NCBI RefSeq assembly: GCF_002117105.1
Contig: NZ_CP019343.1
Span: forward strand, 2,356,001-2,420,000
DNA length: 64,000 bases
Direction: 5' to 3'
From: Oceanicoccus sagamiensis
GTDB lineage: Bacteria; Pseudomonadota; Gammaproteobacteria; Pseudomonadales; Dasaniaceae
The notes under the pieces are model-generated. The model ran no database searches. It was not told the origin of the DNA and saw only the letters and a list, made by a program, of their open reading frames with translations. Position numbers and translations under genes: made by a program. Each line of letters begins with the position of its first letter. Positions within the stretch are counted from its first letter, which is position 1. Shown here one piece after another: positions 35,050-44,238 of the stretch.

Positions 35050-37590
35050 ATGTCTAACCGTTTTCATATAGCGGTTGTTGGTTCAGGCCCGGCGGGCTTG
35101 AGCGCGGCGGGTCGCGCTGCTTTTTATGATAAGCAGAAACGTGAAGCTGACCCCTCTCATGACTATACCCACGTCCTCCTTGAATCCTTTGAAAAACCGG
35201 CCAAAACCATCCAGCGCTACCAAAAGGGCAAGCATGTTATGGCTGAGCCGGGTTTTTTGGATCTGCGTAGTGATTTTGACTTTGCTGCCGGTAGCCGTGA
35301 AACCATCCTGGGTGGCTGGGAGCAGCGGGTAGACGATAGCGACGTTAATATTCGCTATAACACCGAAGTGACCAAAATTGAGGGCCAAAAAGGCGATTTT
35401 GCCCTGACCCTTAAAGATGGTTCAGTCATTCATGCAGACTATGTGATTTTGGCGATTGGCCTTGAGGGTAACCCGCGTAAATTGGGTGTGCCCGGCGAAG
35501 ACTTTCCACTGGTTCAATATACGCTGGATGATCCTACCGCCCATAGCGATGAAACTGTGGTCGTGGTGGGTGCCGGTGACTCCGCCATTGAGAATGCGCT
35601 GGGTCTGGTCAAGCAGAATAAAGTGGCCATCCTGAATCGTCGCGATGAATTTTCCAGGGCGAAGGAGGGCAACCTGAATGCCATACTCGCCGCCAATGCT
35701 GATGCCTCCGTACCACTGACCTGTTACTACAGCACCAGTGTTAAACACATTACCCAGACCGAAGAAGGCGGCTATGAGATTACCCTCAATACCTCAGAGG
35801 GTGAAGAGAGCTTTGCCTGTGACCGGGTGATTGCCCGTTTGGGTGGTGTACCGCCCAGAGGTTTTGTGGAGTCGATTGGTGTTGAGTTCCCCAACAAAAA
35901 GCCCGACGCAATCCCTGAGTTAACCGGCAAATATGAATCCAATGTTGAGGGTTTATATATTATCGGCTCTCTTGCCGGTTACCCGCTCATTAAGCAGGCG
36001 ATGAACCAGGGCTATGATGTTGTCGAATATATTCTCGGCCACGACATCAAACCCGCCGACCACCCTTTATTAGAGCTGCAATTTAATTTGCTGCCCTACC
36101 TGAAAGATGTTGATGATCTCGTTACCCTGTTTCAGCAGCGTATACCCATGTTCCGGGAAATGAACGCTCTGCAGTTTCGTGAGTTGGTGATTGAAAGCGA
36201 CATTTTGGTGAGTTACGAAGATGGCCCGATGCTGGAGGATGTGCAGTCCAAGGCCAAAGCGTTGGAAGAAAAACTGGCCCAGCGTGATCCGCGCCCGCGT
36301 TTTACTAAAATTATTCGCGCCGGTGATGCTATCTATCGCGATGGAGACTTTACCAACTCCTTCTTCACCATTGTTGAAGGCGAAGTCAAAGTGGATATGC
36401 CCGGTATTGCCAAGCCGATGACCTATACCCGCGGCCAGTTTTTTGGTGAGGCCAGCTTGCTATCTGGCAGGCCCCGTGAAGGCAATGCCATTGCCGGCAA
36501 AGATTGTATTATTGTAGAAACACCCCGTCGTACCATGGTTAAACTGATGAACTCCAATGATGAAGTTCGCGATGGTATCGATTTAATTTTTATTGTTCGC
36601 GCCCTGCAAAAACATGTGGCGCCGCAATTATCCGTGGCAAAACTCAGCGAGTTTGCAGCATCGGCTGAGCTGCGTACATATAAAGCCGGTGAGGTGTTAT
36701 TTAAGCAGGGTGAGGTTGGTGACTCGCTGCATATTATTCGCCGTGGCTCGGTGAGTTTATTGCGAGAAACCAACGGCGAAAAAATTGTAGTGGCCCAGCA
36801 CCAGTCCGGAAAAATTGTGGGCGAAATGTCTTTGATGGGTGATCCCATTCGACGCGAGACCGCCACCGCCGCTGTATTGACCGAAACGATAGAACTCGAT
36901 AGAAAATCCTTTATGCGCCTGGTAAAAGCAGATACCTCCCGGATTGAAGTGCTGCAAAGCAATGCCAGTGAGCGCGCAGTGACCCATACCACCATGGAGG
37001 CCCGCCCCGAAGTGGGTTCGGTGATGCAGTTCTTAATGGACGAAGGTTTGGGTGAGGCAACTAACTGCTTAGTGATTGCAGAAGACCTTTGTGTCGGCTG
37101 TGATAATTGTGAAAAAGCCTGCGCCGAAACCCATAATGGGATTTCTCGTTTGGATAGAAAGTCCGGTGCCTCCTACGGCGAATTACATATCCCTGTTTCC
37201 TGCCGTCATTGTGAACAGCCCCACTGTATGAAAGATTGCCCACCCAATGCGATTCACCGGGCATCCAGTGGTGAGGTGTTTATCGACAACAATTGTATTG
37301 GTTGTGGTAACTGCGAATCTAACTGCCCTTACGATGTCATTAAGCTGGCCTACGATGCACCGAAAAAACCCGGCTTCTGGAGTTGGTTATTGTTTGGTTC
37401 CGGTTCAGGCCCAGGCGAAGAGCTTGGCTATAGCCCAGATGAAGTCGCCAAGAAGAAAGGCAAAAAAGCCGTTAAGTGTGATGCCTGTATGAGTCAGCCC
37501 AGTGGCCCGGCCTGCGTTAACTCCTGCCCGACAGGGGCCGCAGCCCGGCTATCGCCCGAACAATTTCTGCAACTGGTAGAGAAGCGCTAA
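35050..37590 (+). CDS. Flavoprotein reductase - 2x cyclic-nucleotide-binding - polyferredoxin fusion
   Basis: A multidomain redox protein of 846 residues, no signal peptide, probably cytoplasmic at the membrane. Residues about 1-330 are a thioredoxin-reductase-like FAD/NAD(P)H module (VVGSGPAGLSAAG and VVVVGAGDSAIENA) without the redox CXXC of true thioredoxin reductases, closer to YpdA-type proteins. Two cNMP-binding folds follow at about 415-510 (GQFFGEASLLSGRPRE) and 530-650 (GKIVGEMSLMGDPIRRE). The last part (about 680-845) carries ferredoxin motifs CVGCDNCEKAC, CRHCEQPHCMKDCP, CIGCGNCESNCP and CDACM...CVNSCP, enough for about four [4Fe-4S] clusters. ATG 35050 is preferred (AGGGG upstream). 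The next gene begins 3 bases after its stop. It should pass NAD(P)H electrons to the membrane under cNMP control. Confidence 0.88.
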   Translation: MSNRFHIAVVGSGPAGLSAAGRAAFYDKQKREADPSHDYTHVLLESFEKPAKTIQRYQKGKHVMAEPGFLDLRSDFDFAAGSRETILGGWEQRVDDSDVNIRYNTEVTKIEGQKGDFALTLKDGSVIHADYVILAIGLEGNPRKLGVPGEDFPLVQYTLDDPTAHSDETVVVVGAGDSAIENALGLVKQNKVAILNRRDEFSRAKEGNLNAILAANADASVPLTCYYSTSVKHITQTEEGGYEITLNTSEGEESFACDRVIARLGGVPPRGFVESIGVEFPNKKPDAIPELTGKYESNVEGLYIIGSLAGYPLIKQAMNQGYDVVEYILGHDIKPADHPLLELQFNLLPYLKDVDDLVTLFQQRIPMFREMNALQFRELVIESDILVSYEDGPMLEDVQSKAKALEEKLAQRDPRPRFTKIIRAGDAIYRDGDFTNSFFTIVEGEVKVDMPGIAKPMTYTRGQFFGEASLLSGRPREGNAIAGKDCIIVETPRRTMVKLMNSNDEVRDGIDLIFIVRALQKHVAPQLSVAKLSEFAASAELRTYKAGEVLFKQGEVGDSLHIIRRGSVSLLRETNGEKIVVAQHQSGKIVGEMSLMGDPIRRETATAAVLTETIELDRKSFMRLVKADTSRIEVLQSNASERAVTHTTMEARPEVGSVMQFLMDEGLGEATNCLVIAEDLCVGCDNCEKACAETHNGISRLDRKSGASYGELHIPVSCRHCEQPHCMKDCPPNAIHRASSGEVFIDNNCIGCGNCESNCPYDVIKLAYDAPKKPGFWSWLLFGSGSGPGEELGYSPDEVAKKKGKKAVKCDACMSQPSGPACVNSCPTGAAARLSPEQFLQLVEKR

Positions 37591-37593
37591 GCG

Positions 37594-38487
37594 ATGCATG
37601 ACAATATTTTAAAATTTAAAAACGGCCGCTACTTTTTTATTACCGTAGCGATGCTCGCCATTTGTTTTGCTATCTACGCCACTCAGGGTGGTAAACAGCC
37701 TGCCAATGGCGGCACCTGGCAGGGTTATGTATTAGGTACGCTGGGGGCGGTATTAATTGTTTGGTTAACCGCGCTGGGCAAGCGCAAACGCAACTATAGT
37801 TCGCGGCTGGGTTCGATGCAGGGTTGGGCCTCTGCACATGTTTATCTGGGAACCAGTTTGCTGATAGTGGCTACCCTGCATTGCGCGGTGCAGTTTGGCT
37901 ATAACGTGCATACTCTGGCCTACGGCTTAATGTGCCTGGTTATCTTTAGTGGCTTTGGCGGTGTCTATGTCTATATGCGTTACCCCAGTTTAAGTGCGCG
38001 CAATCGGGCCAATAGCTCCCGTGCAGAATTGTTTGCCGAGCTTGCAAGCCTGAACGAAAGCGTTCGCAAGCTGAGTAAAAATTGCGACCCGCAAGTTCAT
38101 GCGGTCGTTGATAGCGCTATCGATAGAACCAATATTGGTGGCGGTGCGGTGGCCCAGCTTATGGCTATTGATGCATCGCAAATGTTAAAAGAGGCTGATG
38201 AAGACAGCTTGCGCACGGCGGCATCCAGAGTCAGCAATAAAGACCAGCAAGCCGTGGTCGATTTTATCGCCCAGCGCATTCCTCGCAGCCGTAAACAGGA
38301 TGAATCTGCCACCTTACAAGAATTGCTGACGATGTTGTGCCGCCGTCAGGCGCTGCTGCGAAAAATTCGTAAAGATATTCAATTACAGGGCTGGATGCAG
38401 ATTTGGCTGTATCTTCATATACCGCTAACCATTGCTTTATTGTTTGCATTGGCGGTACATATTATTGCTGTATTTTTTTACTGGTAG
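37594..38487 (+). CDS. Membrane protein, candidate haem b electron carrier
   Basis: A 297-residue protein with about five membrane helices: two near the N-terminus (YFFITVAMLAICFAIYA; WQGYVLGTLGAVLIVWLTAL), two with histidines (ASAHVYLGTSLLIVATLHCA; YGLMCLVIFSGFGGVYVYM) and one at the C-terminus (IWLYLHIPLTIALLFALAVH). A helical soluble domain of about 150 residues lies between helices four and five. Histidines inside helices resemble cytochrome b haem ligands, but I cannot place the family. It lies 3 bases after the flavoprotein gene and 9 before the FHA-cytochrome gene, which fits a membrane relay between them. Confidence 0.72.
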   Translation: MHDNILKFKNGRYFFITVAMLAICFAIYATQGGKQPANGGTWQGYVLGTLGAVLIVWLTALGKRKRNYSSRLGSMQGWASAHVYLGTSLLIVATLHCAVQFGYNVHTLAYGLMCLVIFSGFGGVYVYMRYPSLSARNRANSSRAELFAELASLNESVRKLSKNCDPQVHAVVDSAIDRTNIGGGAVAQLMAIDASQMLKEADEDSLRTAASRVSNKDQQAVVDFIAQRIPRSRKQDESATLQELLTMLCRRQALLRKIRKDIQLQGWMQIWLYLHIPLTIALLFALAVHIIAVFFYW

Positions 38488-38496
38488 ACCCACGCT

Positions 38497-40236
38497 ATGG
38501 ATTTTTTATTACGGGAAGTAACGACTGATCAGGGTATGGTCGTTTATCAAGATACCGAGCTGACGGCTGATACTGTCAGTATTGGTAGCGCGGGCGACCA
38601 GCTGATCCAGGTTCGCGGCGGTAAAATCCAGTCGGCCCATGCGGTGATTAAAAACGCTGGTGGCCAGCTTACGATTACTGGCGTCAATAAAAATACCTTT
38701 GTAGTCAATGGCGAGGTGGTTAAAAGCCATGCGCTATCGGTGGGCGATATTGTTGAGTTTGAATCCCATCAACTTACAGTGGCCCAGCCACCGGCGGGTT
38801 TTGATGCAGCCTGTGAAATCACCATTGACCATGATTTACAGGACCATGCACTGGAGTCGGTTTATCGTACCAGCCTTGCCGATACCACCTTGGGAAAAAG
38901 ATTACCGGCCTATTTGTTAAGTGCTTTAGTCGTGGTAACGGTTTTACTGTGGCCGATTTCCGCGCACTTTATGCGGGACAACCCCGTTGACCCGGCCACC
39001 GGTCATCAGCAATACAGTAAAGCAAGTGCCGGTGATGTGTTGTGGTCCAGTGGCCCCTTGCTGCCCGCTCACCAGTTAGAAATTGGTGATGATTGTTCAG
39101 CCTGTCATAAGGTTCCTTTCCAAACGGTGCAGGATGAAGCCTGTATTGATTGTCACCAGGGTGTGGCTGATCACTTTGCCTATGGTGATACTGCCCATGG
39201 TGGTGAGTTGGGGGCTCTGCATATTGATCTGGGTGTTACTGAATGTCAGAGCTGTCATAAAGAACATAATGAACCCGCGGCAATGGTGGTCAGTGCCGAC
39301 TCGCTGTGTGTCGATTGCCATGATGACCCGCTAAAAGTCTCCGCATCTTCTGCCGGGGTAGAGGCGGTAACCGGTTTTGATAGTGATACACATCCGGCCT
39401 TTAAACTGAATTATTTATTGCCGAAAATTGTTGAGAAGGGTACCGGCGTTGGTGTTGAGTGGTACAACCAATTGCATCTTGAAGGTTCGGCGCAGGCGGA
39501 TTTGTCCAATTTAAAATTCCCTCACGACGTGCACCTTGATGCAGAAAAAGTTCAAACGGCTGGCACTGCCGAAGCGATGGTCTGTAGTGATTGTCACACC
39601 TTAAAATCTGATAACGAACATTTTGAATCGATTACCATGGAGCAGCATTGTTCTTCCTGTCACGATCTTAATTTTGATGTGGCTGACCCCGAGCGTGAGT
39701 TGCCCCATGGTGACCCCCGCACCGTGGTACAAACCATTGAAGAACACTTTGTCCGCGTTTACACCGACCCCGACTATAAGCCTGCGGGTTCAGAGCGTCG
39801 TCGACGTCGCCCTGGCCAGTCAGTGGGTGCTGAAGCCTGTAAAGAAAGTCCCTTTGATTGCGGTATGAAGCGCGCAACAATCGAAGCGGGTATTCAATTT
39901 ACCCAGCGTGGCTGTGTGACTTGTCATGAAGTCTCTGATAATAATTCCGACGATATTTATGCCCGCTGGACTGTGTTGCCGGTCAAAATAAATCACGATT
40001 GGTATGGCCGTGCTATTTATGACCACGCCAGCCACTTAACCCAGCGCGGCAAGACCGAGAATCAGGTCTGCTCCAGTTGTCACGAGGCTGGGCAGTCAGC
40101 TAGTAGTACCGATGTGTTGATTCCGGGTATTGAAAATTGCCAGAGCTGCCACGGTGATGTGTCAGTCGACAATAAGGTATTGGTTAATTGCGTGTCTTGT
40201 CATGCTTTCCATCCGCCGACTAAAGAACAGCTGTAA
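38497..40236 (+). CDS. FHA domain - TM helix - decaheme cytochrome c fusion
   Basis: A 579-residue protein with an unusual layout. Residues about 1-105 form an FHA-like domain (IGSAGDQLIQV, IQSAHAVI, NKNTFVVNG), somewhat degenerate because the usual GR is GS. A single membrane helix near 147-166 (LPAYLLSALVVVTVLLWPIS) follows. The rest, predicted periplasmic, contains ten CXXCH haem motifs: CSACH, CIDCH, CQSCH, CVDCH, CSDCH, CSSCH, CVTCH, CSSCH, CQSCH and CVSCH. With FHA inside and hemes outside, it could link Ser/Thr phosphorylation state to periplasmic electron transfer. It sits between the membrane relay and the outer-membrane genes. Confidence 0.9.
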   Translation: MDFLLREVTTDQGMVVYQDTELTADTVSIGSAGDQLIQVRGGKIQSAHAVIKNAGGQLTITGVNKNTFVVNGEVVKSHALSVGDIVEFESHQLTVAQPPAGFDAACEITIDHDLQDHALESVYRTSLADTTLGKRLPAYLLSALVVVTVLLWPISAHFMRDNPVDPATGHQQYSKASAGDVLWSSGPLLPAHQLEIGDDCSACHKVPFQTVQDEACIDCHQGVADHFAYGDTAHGGELGALHIDLGVTECQSCHKEHNEPAAMVVSADSLCVDCHDDPLKVSASSAGVEAVTGFDSDTHPAFKLNYLLPKIVEKGTGVGVEWYNQLHLEGSAQADLSNLKFPHDVHLDAEKVQTAGTAEAMVCSDCHTLKSDNEHFESITMEQHCSSCHDLNFDVADPERELPHGDPRTVVQTIEEHFVRVYTDPDYKPAGSERRRRRPGQSVGAEACKESPFDCGMKRATIEAGIQFTQRGCVTCHEVSDNNSDDIYARWTVLPVKINHDWYGRAIYDHASHLTQRGKTENQVCSSCHEAGQSASSTDVLIPGIENCQSCHGDVSVDNKVLVNCVSCHAFHPPTKEQL

Positions 40237-40282
40237 GTTTACTAATAAGAAAGCAACAAAGGATTTAGAACAGGAATCTAAA

Positions 40283-42346
40283 ATGAACTTTCGAAAACTA
40301 TGTCTGGCCCTGCCAATGATTGCTGCGCTAGCAGCTTGTTCAGGTGGTAGCTCTACTGCCGATAAAAGCGGCACCGCAGAGAATGTTGATAATGGCTCCA
40401 GTGGCTGTGATGGGTCCTGTGCGGATACACCGACCAGCCTGACTACCAGCGATGTAGAAACCATTCTGGCGCAGGCTATTGCCGAAGCGCAGGCTCAGGG
40501 TATTGATGCCACGATTGCTGTCTCCGACCGCGTAGGTAATGTGTTAGCGGTTTACCGTATGGGTGATCCGGCAAGCCGTCGTGTGTTATTAGCAACGCAA
40601 ACGGATGCTGATGGCAATGCTGTGATCGATAGCGGGCTGGAAGGTATCGCCTTGCCTACCGGTGGCGTAGCGCTAAATATTGATGATCAGGCCGCGATTG
40701 CCAAAGCGATTACCGGTGCTTATCTGTCTTCCGAAGGCAATGCCTTTTCTACTCGTTCTGCCAGCCAGATTGTGCAGGAAAATTTTAATCCGGGTGAAAC
40801 CGATCAGCCCGCCGGTCCCTTATTTGGTGTGCAGTTTAGCCAGCTTTCCTGTTCTGATTTTACTGTGGACAATACGGCGATTAGCCATGGTCCCAAACGT
40901 TCCCCGCTAGGTTTATCAGCCGACCCTGGTGGTTTGCCACTGTATAAAAACGGTACACCAGTAGGGGGCATTGGCGTTATTGCCGATGGTTTATATTCGC
41001 TGGATATATCCATTGCAGATAGTGACCGCAATGCCGATGAAATGATTGCCTTTGCTGGCACATATAATTATTCAGCCCCGGTTGATCGCCGCGGTGACCG
41101 TATTACCGTTGAAGGTAAAACCTTCCGTTTTAGTGATGTCGGTTTTTCAGACCTGATGGCCGACCCGGAAACGGCAACACCCTATGCCAGTATTCCTGCG
41201 GTTACTGGCGCCTTAATCCCTGTGTTTGGTTATAGCGATGGCACTATCCGCGGTGGTGTCGCTTTTGGTCAGCCCGCCTCAGGTATTCGTCAGGATACCG
41301 CGGGTTTCCCTGCGGGTTTAGATGCGTTTATTTTTGTTGATGCCGCTAATGCCAACCGTTATCCGGCAGTGGCTGGCAGTGATGGTTTGATGTCCGCCAA
41401 CGAAGTACAGGTCGTTATGGAAGAAGCGCTGTCTATTGCCAATAGAGCGCGTGCACAAATTCGTCGCCCTCTTAATAGTCAGGCCAGAGTCACTATTACC
41501 GTGGTGGATACCGCCGGTGAAATTCTCGGCATGGTACGTACCCGAGATGCCCCTGTGTTTGGTGCGGATGTTTCCGTGCAAAAAGCGCGTACAGCGGCTT
41601 TCTTTTCAGCATCAACCGCCGCGGATTTTTTAAACGCGCAGCCCGATGCTAAATATTTTGATATTTCAGATGATGCTCTGGCGTTGACCACTCGTGAAGC
41701 TGTGGTGATCGGTGACTATGTCACTGCAGTTCAGGATTTTATTCCCGATCCTAATGCATTGACCGATGGCGCTTTCGCTTTTTCTGATCGCGCGGGCGGT
41801 AACTTATCACGTCCGTTTTATCCCGATGGTCTGGAAGGCAATCCGCCAGGGCCCTTTAGTAAACCTGCCGGTTCCTGGAGTGTTTTCTCTACCGGTTTGC
41901 AGTTGGATATGATTATGAATGGCATTATCCAGCACGTATTAAGTGTGGCTACCGAAAATGCCGGTTTAACCGGTGCCATCCCCGATATTAATGATCGCTG
42001 TTCCGGTGTGGACTTTACCCCTGAGACATTAGCCTTTGTCGCCACTGGTACCAATAATCAAATGGCCAACGGTAGCCAGATTTTCCCCGGTAGTGTCCCC
42101 ATCTACCGCGGCAGTACACTGATTGGTGGCATTGGTGTTTCCGGTGATGGTATTGATCAGGACGATATGATTAGTTTTCTCGGTGTGCACAATGCCGCTG
42201 AGCGTTTAAATGGTTCCATCAATAATGCGCCAGCGGATATACGCGCAGACAAGTTAACTCCACAGGGCGTGCGTTTACGATTTATTCAGTGTCCACAGGC
42301 ACCGTTTTTAGACAGCGACGATGACAATGTGTGTGAAGGGAAATAG
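40283..42346 (+). CDS. Lipoprotein with two GlcG/HbpS-like haem-binding domains
   Basis: A 687-residue lipoprotein: signal peptide ending LAAC (lipid cysteine 19) and a Ser/Gly/Cys-rich tether. Two domains resemble the GlcG/HbpS family. The first, after about residue 50, has VETILAQAIAEAQAQGIDAT and LPLYKNGTPVGGIGV; the second, after about 370, has VQVVMEEALSIANRARAQIR and VPIYRGSTLIGGIGVSGDG. The family binds haem or small oxidised ligands and occurs beside cytochromes and dehydrogenases. ATG 40283 is chosen because AGGA lies 7 bases upstream and the lipobox is then correctly placed; an upstream in-frame start at 40130 lies inside the previous gene. Function in this locus is inferred: haem delivery or an outer-membrane accessory. 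Confidence 0.78.
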   Translation: MNFRKLCLALPMIAALAACSGGSSTADKSGTAENVDNGSSGCDGSCADTPTSLTTSDVETILAQAIAEAQAQGIDATIAVSDRVGNVLAVYRMGDPASRRVLLATQTDADGNAVIDSGLEGIALPTGGVALNIDDQAAIAKAITGAYLSSEGNAFSTRSASQIVQENFNPGETDQPAGPLFGVQFSQLSCSDFTVDNTAISHGPKRSPLGLSADPGGLPLYKNGTPVGGIGVIADGLYSLDISIADSDRNADEMIAFAGTYNYSAPVDRRGDRITVEGKTFRFSDVGFSDLMADPETATPYASIPAVTGALIPVFGYSDGTIRGGVAFGQPASGIRQDTAGFPAGLDAFIFVDAANANRYPAVAGSDGLMSANEVQVVMEEALSIANRARAQIRRPLNSQARVTITVVDTAGEILGMVRTRDAPVFGADVSVQKARTAAFFSASTAADFLNAQPDAKYFDISDDALALTTREAVVIGDYVTAVQDFIPDPNALTDGAFAFSDRAGGNLSRPFYPDGLEGNPPGPFSKPAGSWSVFSTGLQLDMIMNGIIQHVLSVATENAGLTGAIPDINDRCSGVDFTPETLAFVATGTNNQMANGSQIFPGSVPIYRGSTLIGGIGVSGDGIDQDDMISFLGVHNAAERLNGSINNAPADIRADKLTPQGVRLRFIQCPQAPFLDSDDDNVCEGK

Positions 42347-42355
42347 AGCGAAGTC

Positions 42356-44221
42356 ATGATGAAAAAAATATCTATAACAACCGCTGCTGCGCTTGGCTTA
42401 TCGATGTTGTTGACGGCCCCAGGCAGTACTGCCCAGACGCAAGATAATTGTGTAGAAGCCTCTCAGGCTGAAGAGAGTGGGCGCAGTGCCAAACGCCGTC
42501 GTTCCAGCAAACAGGTTATTTGTGAGCCCAGTGTTGAGACGGAGGTGGTGAGCAAAAGCGAGAGTTCCAGCAGGCGCAGAACTGCCGAGGCTGACCCCTC
42601 AAGAGCGCGCAAGCCCAATCCGGTTTCGCCCATTCCACGCCCCCGTGTTGAAGACTATGTTGCCTCAGTGCCGATACCGGACCGCTGGCGTATTGTCGAT
42701 AGCCTGGGCTATGAAGATAACTGGTACGACCCTTATCACCGCAATACCTTAAAAGGGGATAAGCCGGTTTATGGCGAAGACTGGTTTTTTAATCTCGGCA
42801 TTATTTCTGATTCGGTTTATGAAAAGCGTGAAGTGCCCACGCCAGTCGGTGGTAGCTCAACTCGCAAGCCCGGAGGTATCGATGTATTTGGTTCTTCCGA
42901 TCAGTGGCTCCTTAACCAAAATCTGGCGATGGAATTTGTCTGGTATAAAGGCGATACCGTATTTCGCCCACCCGATTATGAATTTCGTATTATCCCGGTG
43001 ATCAACTATAACTACGTTAATCTGGATGAAGTGCAGGGCATTAATGTTGACCCCGGTCGTGATGATACCCGCCATGATCACCATATTGGTTTGCAGGCAG
43101 CCTTTGTTGATGTGCACTTGCGCAATGTATCAGACCGGTTTGACTTCGATAGTCTCCGTGTTGGTATCCAGCCCTTTAGTTCAGATTTTCGCGGCTTCTT
43201 ATTTCAGGATAACCAATTTGGTATACGCCTGTTTGGTAATCGCGACAATAATATTTTTCAATACAATCTTGCGCTGTTTCAGCGGATGGAAAAAGATACC
43301 AATAGTGGCTTAAACGACCACGGTGAATCTTTCCGCGACGACTATGTGTTTGCCGCCAATCTGTATTGGCAGGATTTATGGGTTAAAGGCTTTATGTCCC
43401 AGGTGACATTAATTCATAACCATAATGATGAAGAGGGCGAATTCTTTTTTGATAATAACGGCTTTATTGCCCGCCCGGCTTCACTGGGTCGAGAAGTGCC
43501 CCGTGGTTATGACGTGACCTATATCGGTTATAACGGTGATGGCCATATCGGTCGCTTAAACTTAACCGCCTCTGCTTATTTTGCCTTTGGTGAAACTGAC
43601 CCCGGTGTATTTGTAGATGAAAAAGTTGATATAGAAGCTGCCTTTTTCGCCGCTGAACTATCGATGGACTTTGATTGGTTTAGACCCCGCGCCTCCTTTC
43701 TTTACGGCAGTGGCGATGATGATCCCTTTGATGATAAAGCTACCGGCTTTGACGCTATCTTTGAAAACCCGCAATTTGCCGGCAGTGATAACAGTTATTG
43801 GATTCGGCAAAATGTTCCGTTGATTGGTGGTGGTCGTATTGCGCTATCGCAACGTAACGGTGTGTTAAATTCCATGCGCTCATCAAAAGAGTTAGGCCAA
43901 TCTAACTTTACCAACCCCGGTATTATTTTAATGGGATTGGGTTTTGATATGGATCTGACCCCTGAGTTGAGATTAAGCGGTAACTTTAATCAATTATATT
44001 TTGATGAAACCGAAGTGCTGGAAGTCGCCCGTAATCAGGGCAGCATCGATGATGAAATCGGGCAGGACTTATCGCTGGCGCTGATTTACAGACCGTATAT
44101 GTCACAGAACGTGGTACTGAGAGCCTCCTATGCGCGCTTACTACCCGGTGATGGTTATGATGATTTATTTGAAGATGAAGACGCCGATTACTTCCTCTTC
44201 AATCTTATTTTAACGTATTAA
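42356..44221 (+). CDS. Outer-membrane beta-barrel, putative porin of a porin-cytochrome complex
   Basis: A 621-residue exported protein. After a signal peptide (TTAAALGLSMLLTAPGSTA) comes a basic, low-complexity segment at about 40-95 rich in Arg, Lys and Ser (AKRRRSSK, SSSRRRTAE, RARKPNP). The rest is a beta-barrel with alternating hydrophobic strands and terminal LFNLILTY. It lies between the lipoprotein and the decaheme genes, where MtrB- or PioB-like porins lie in known conduits, but no sequence motif of MtrB is visible (no CXXC near the start). Alginate-export-like barrels are another possible relation. The start is 9 bases after the previous stop. Confidence 0.75.
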   Translation: MMKKISITTAAALGLSMLLTAPGSTAQTQDNCVEASQAEESGRSAKRRRSSKQVICEPSVETEVVSKSESSSRRRTAEADPSRARKPNPVSPIPRPRVEDYVASVPIPDRWRIVDSLGYEDNWYDPYHRNTLKGDKPVYGEDWFFNLGIISDSVYEKREVPTPVGGSSTRKPGGIDVFGSSDQWLLNQNLAMEFVWYKGDTVFRPPDYEFRIIPVINYNYVNLDEVQGINVDPGRDDTRHDHHIGLQAAFVDVHLRNVSDRFDFDSLRVGIQPFSSDFRGFLFQDNQFGIRLFGNRDNNIFQYNLALFQRMEKDTNSGLNDHGESFRDDYVFAANLYWQDLWVKGFMSQVTLIHNHNDEEGEFFFDNNGFIARPASLGREVPRGYDVTYIGYNGDGHIGRLNLTASAYFAFGETDPGVFVDEKVDIEAAFFAAELSMDFDWFRPRASFLYGSGDDDPFDDKATGFDAIFENPQFAGSDNSYWIRQNVPLIGGGRIALSQRNGVLNSMRSSKELGQSNFTNPGIILMGLGFDMDLTPELRLSGNFNQLYFDETEVLEVARNQGSIDDEIGQDLSLALIYRPYMSQNVVLRASYARLLPGDGYDDLFEDEDADYFLFNLILTY

Positions 44222-44238
44222 AATTGGATATTAATACA

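Noticed and set aside
35050-37590. Calling the flavoprotein a thioredoxin reductase
   Set aside because: The redox CXXC is absent and the protein carries its own ferredoxin part.
40130-40282. Upstream extension of the GlcG/HbpS-like lipoprotein
   Set aside because: It overlaps the coding end of the FHA-cytochrome, and the lipoprotein signal begins correctly at 40283.
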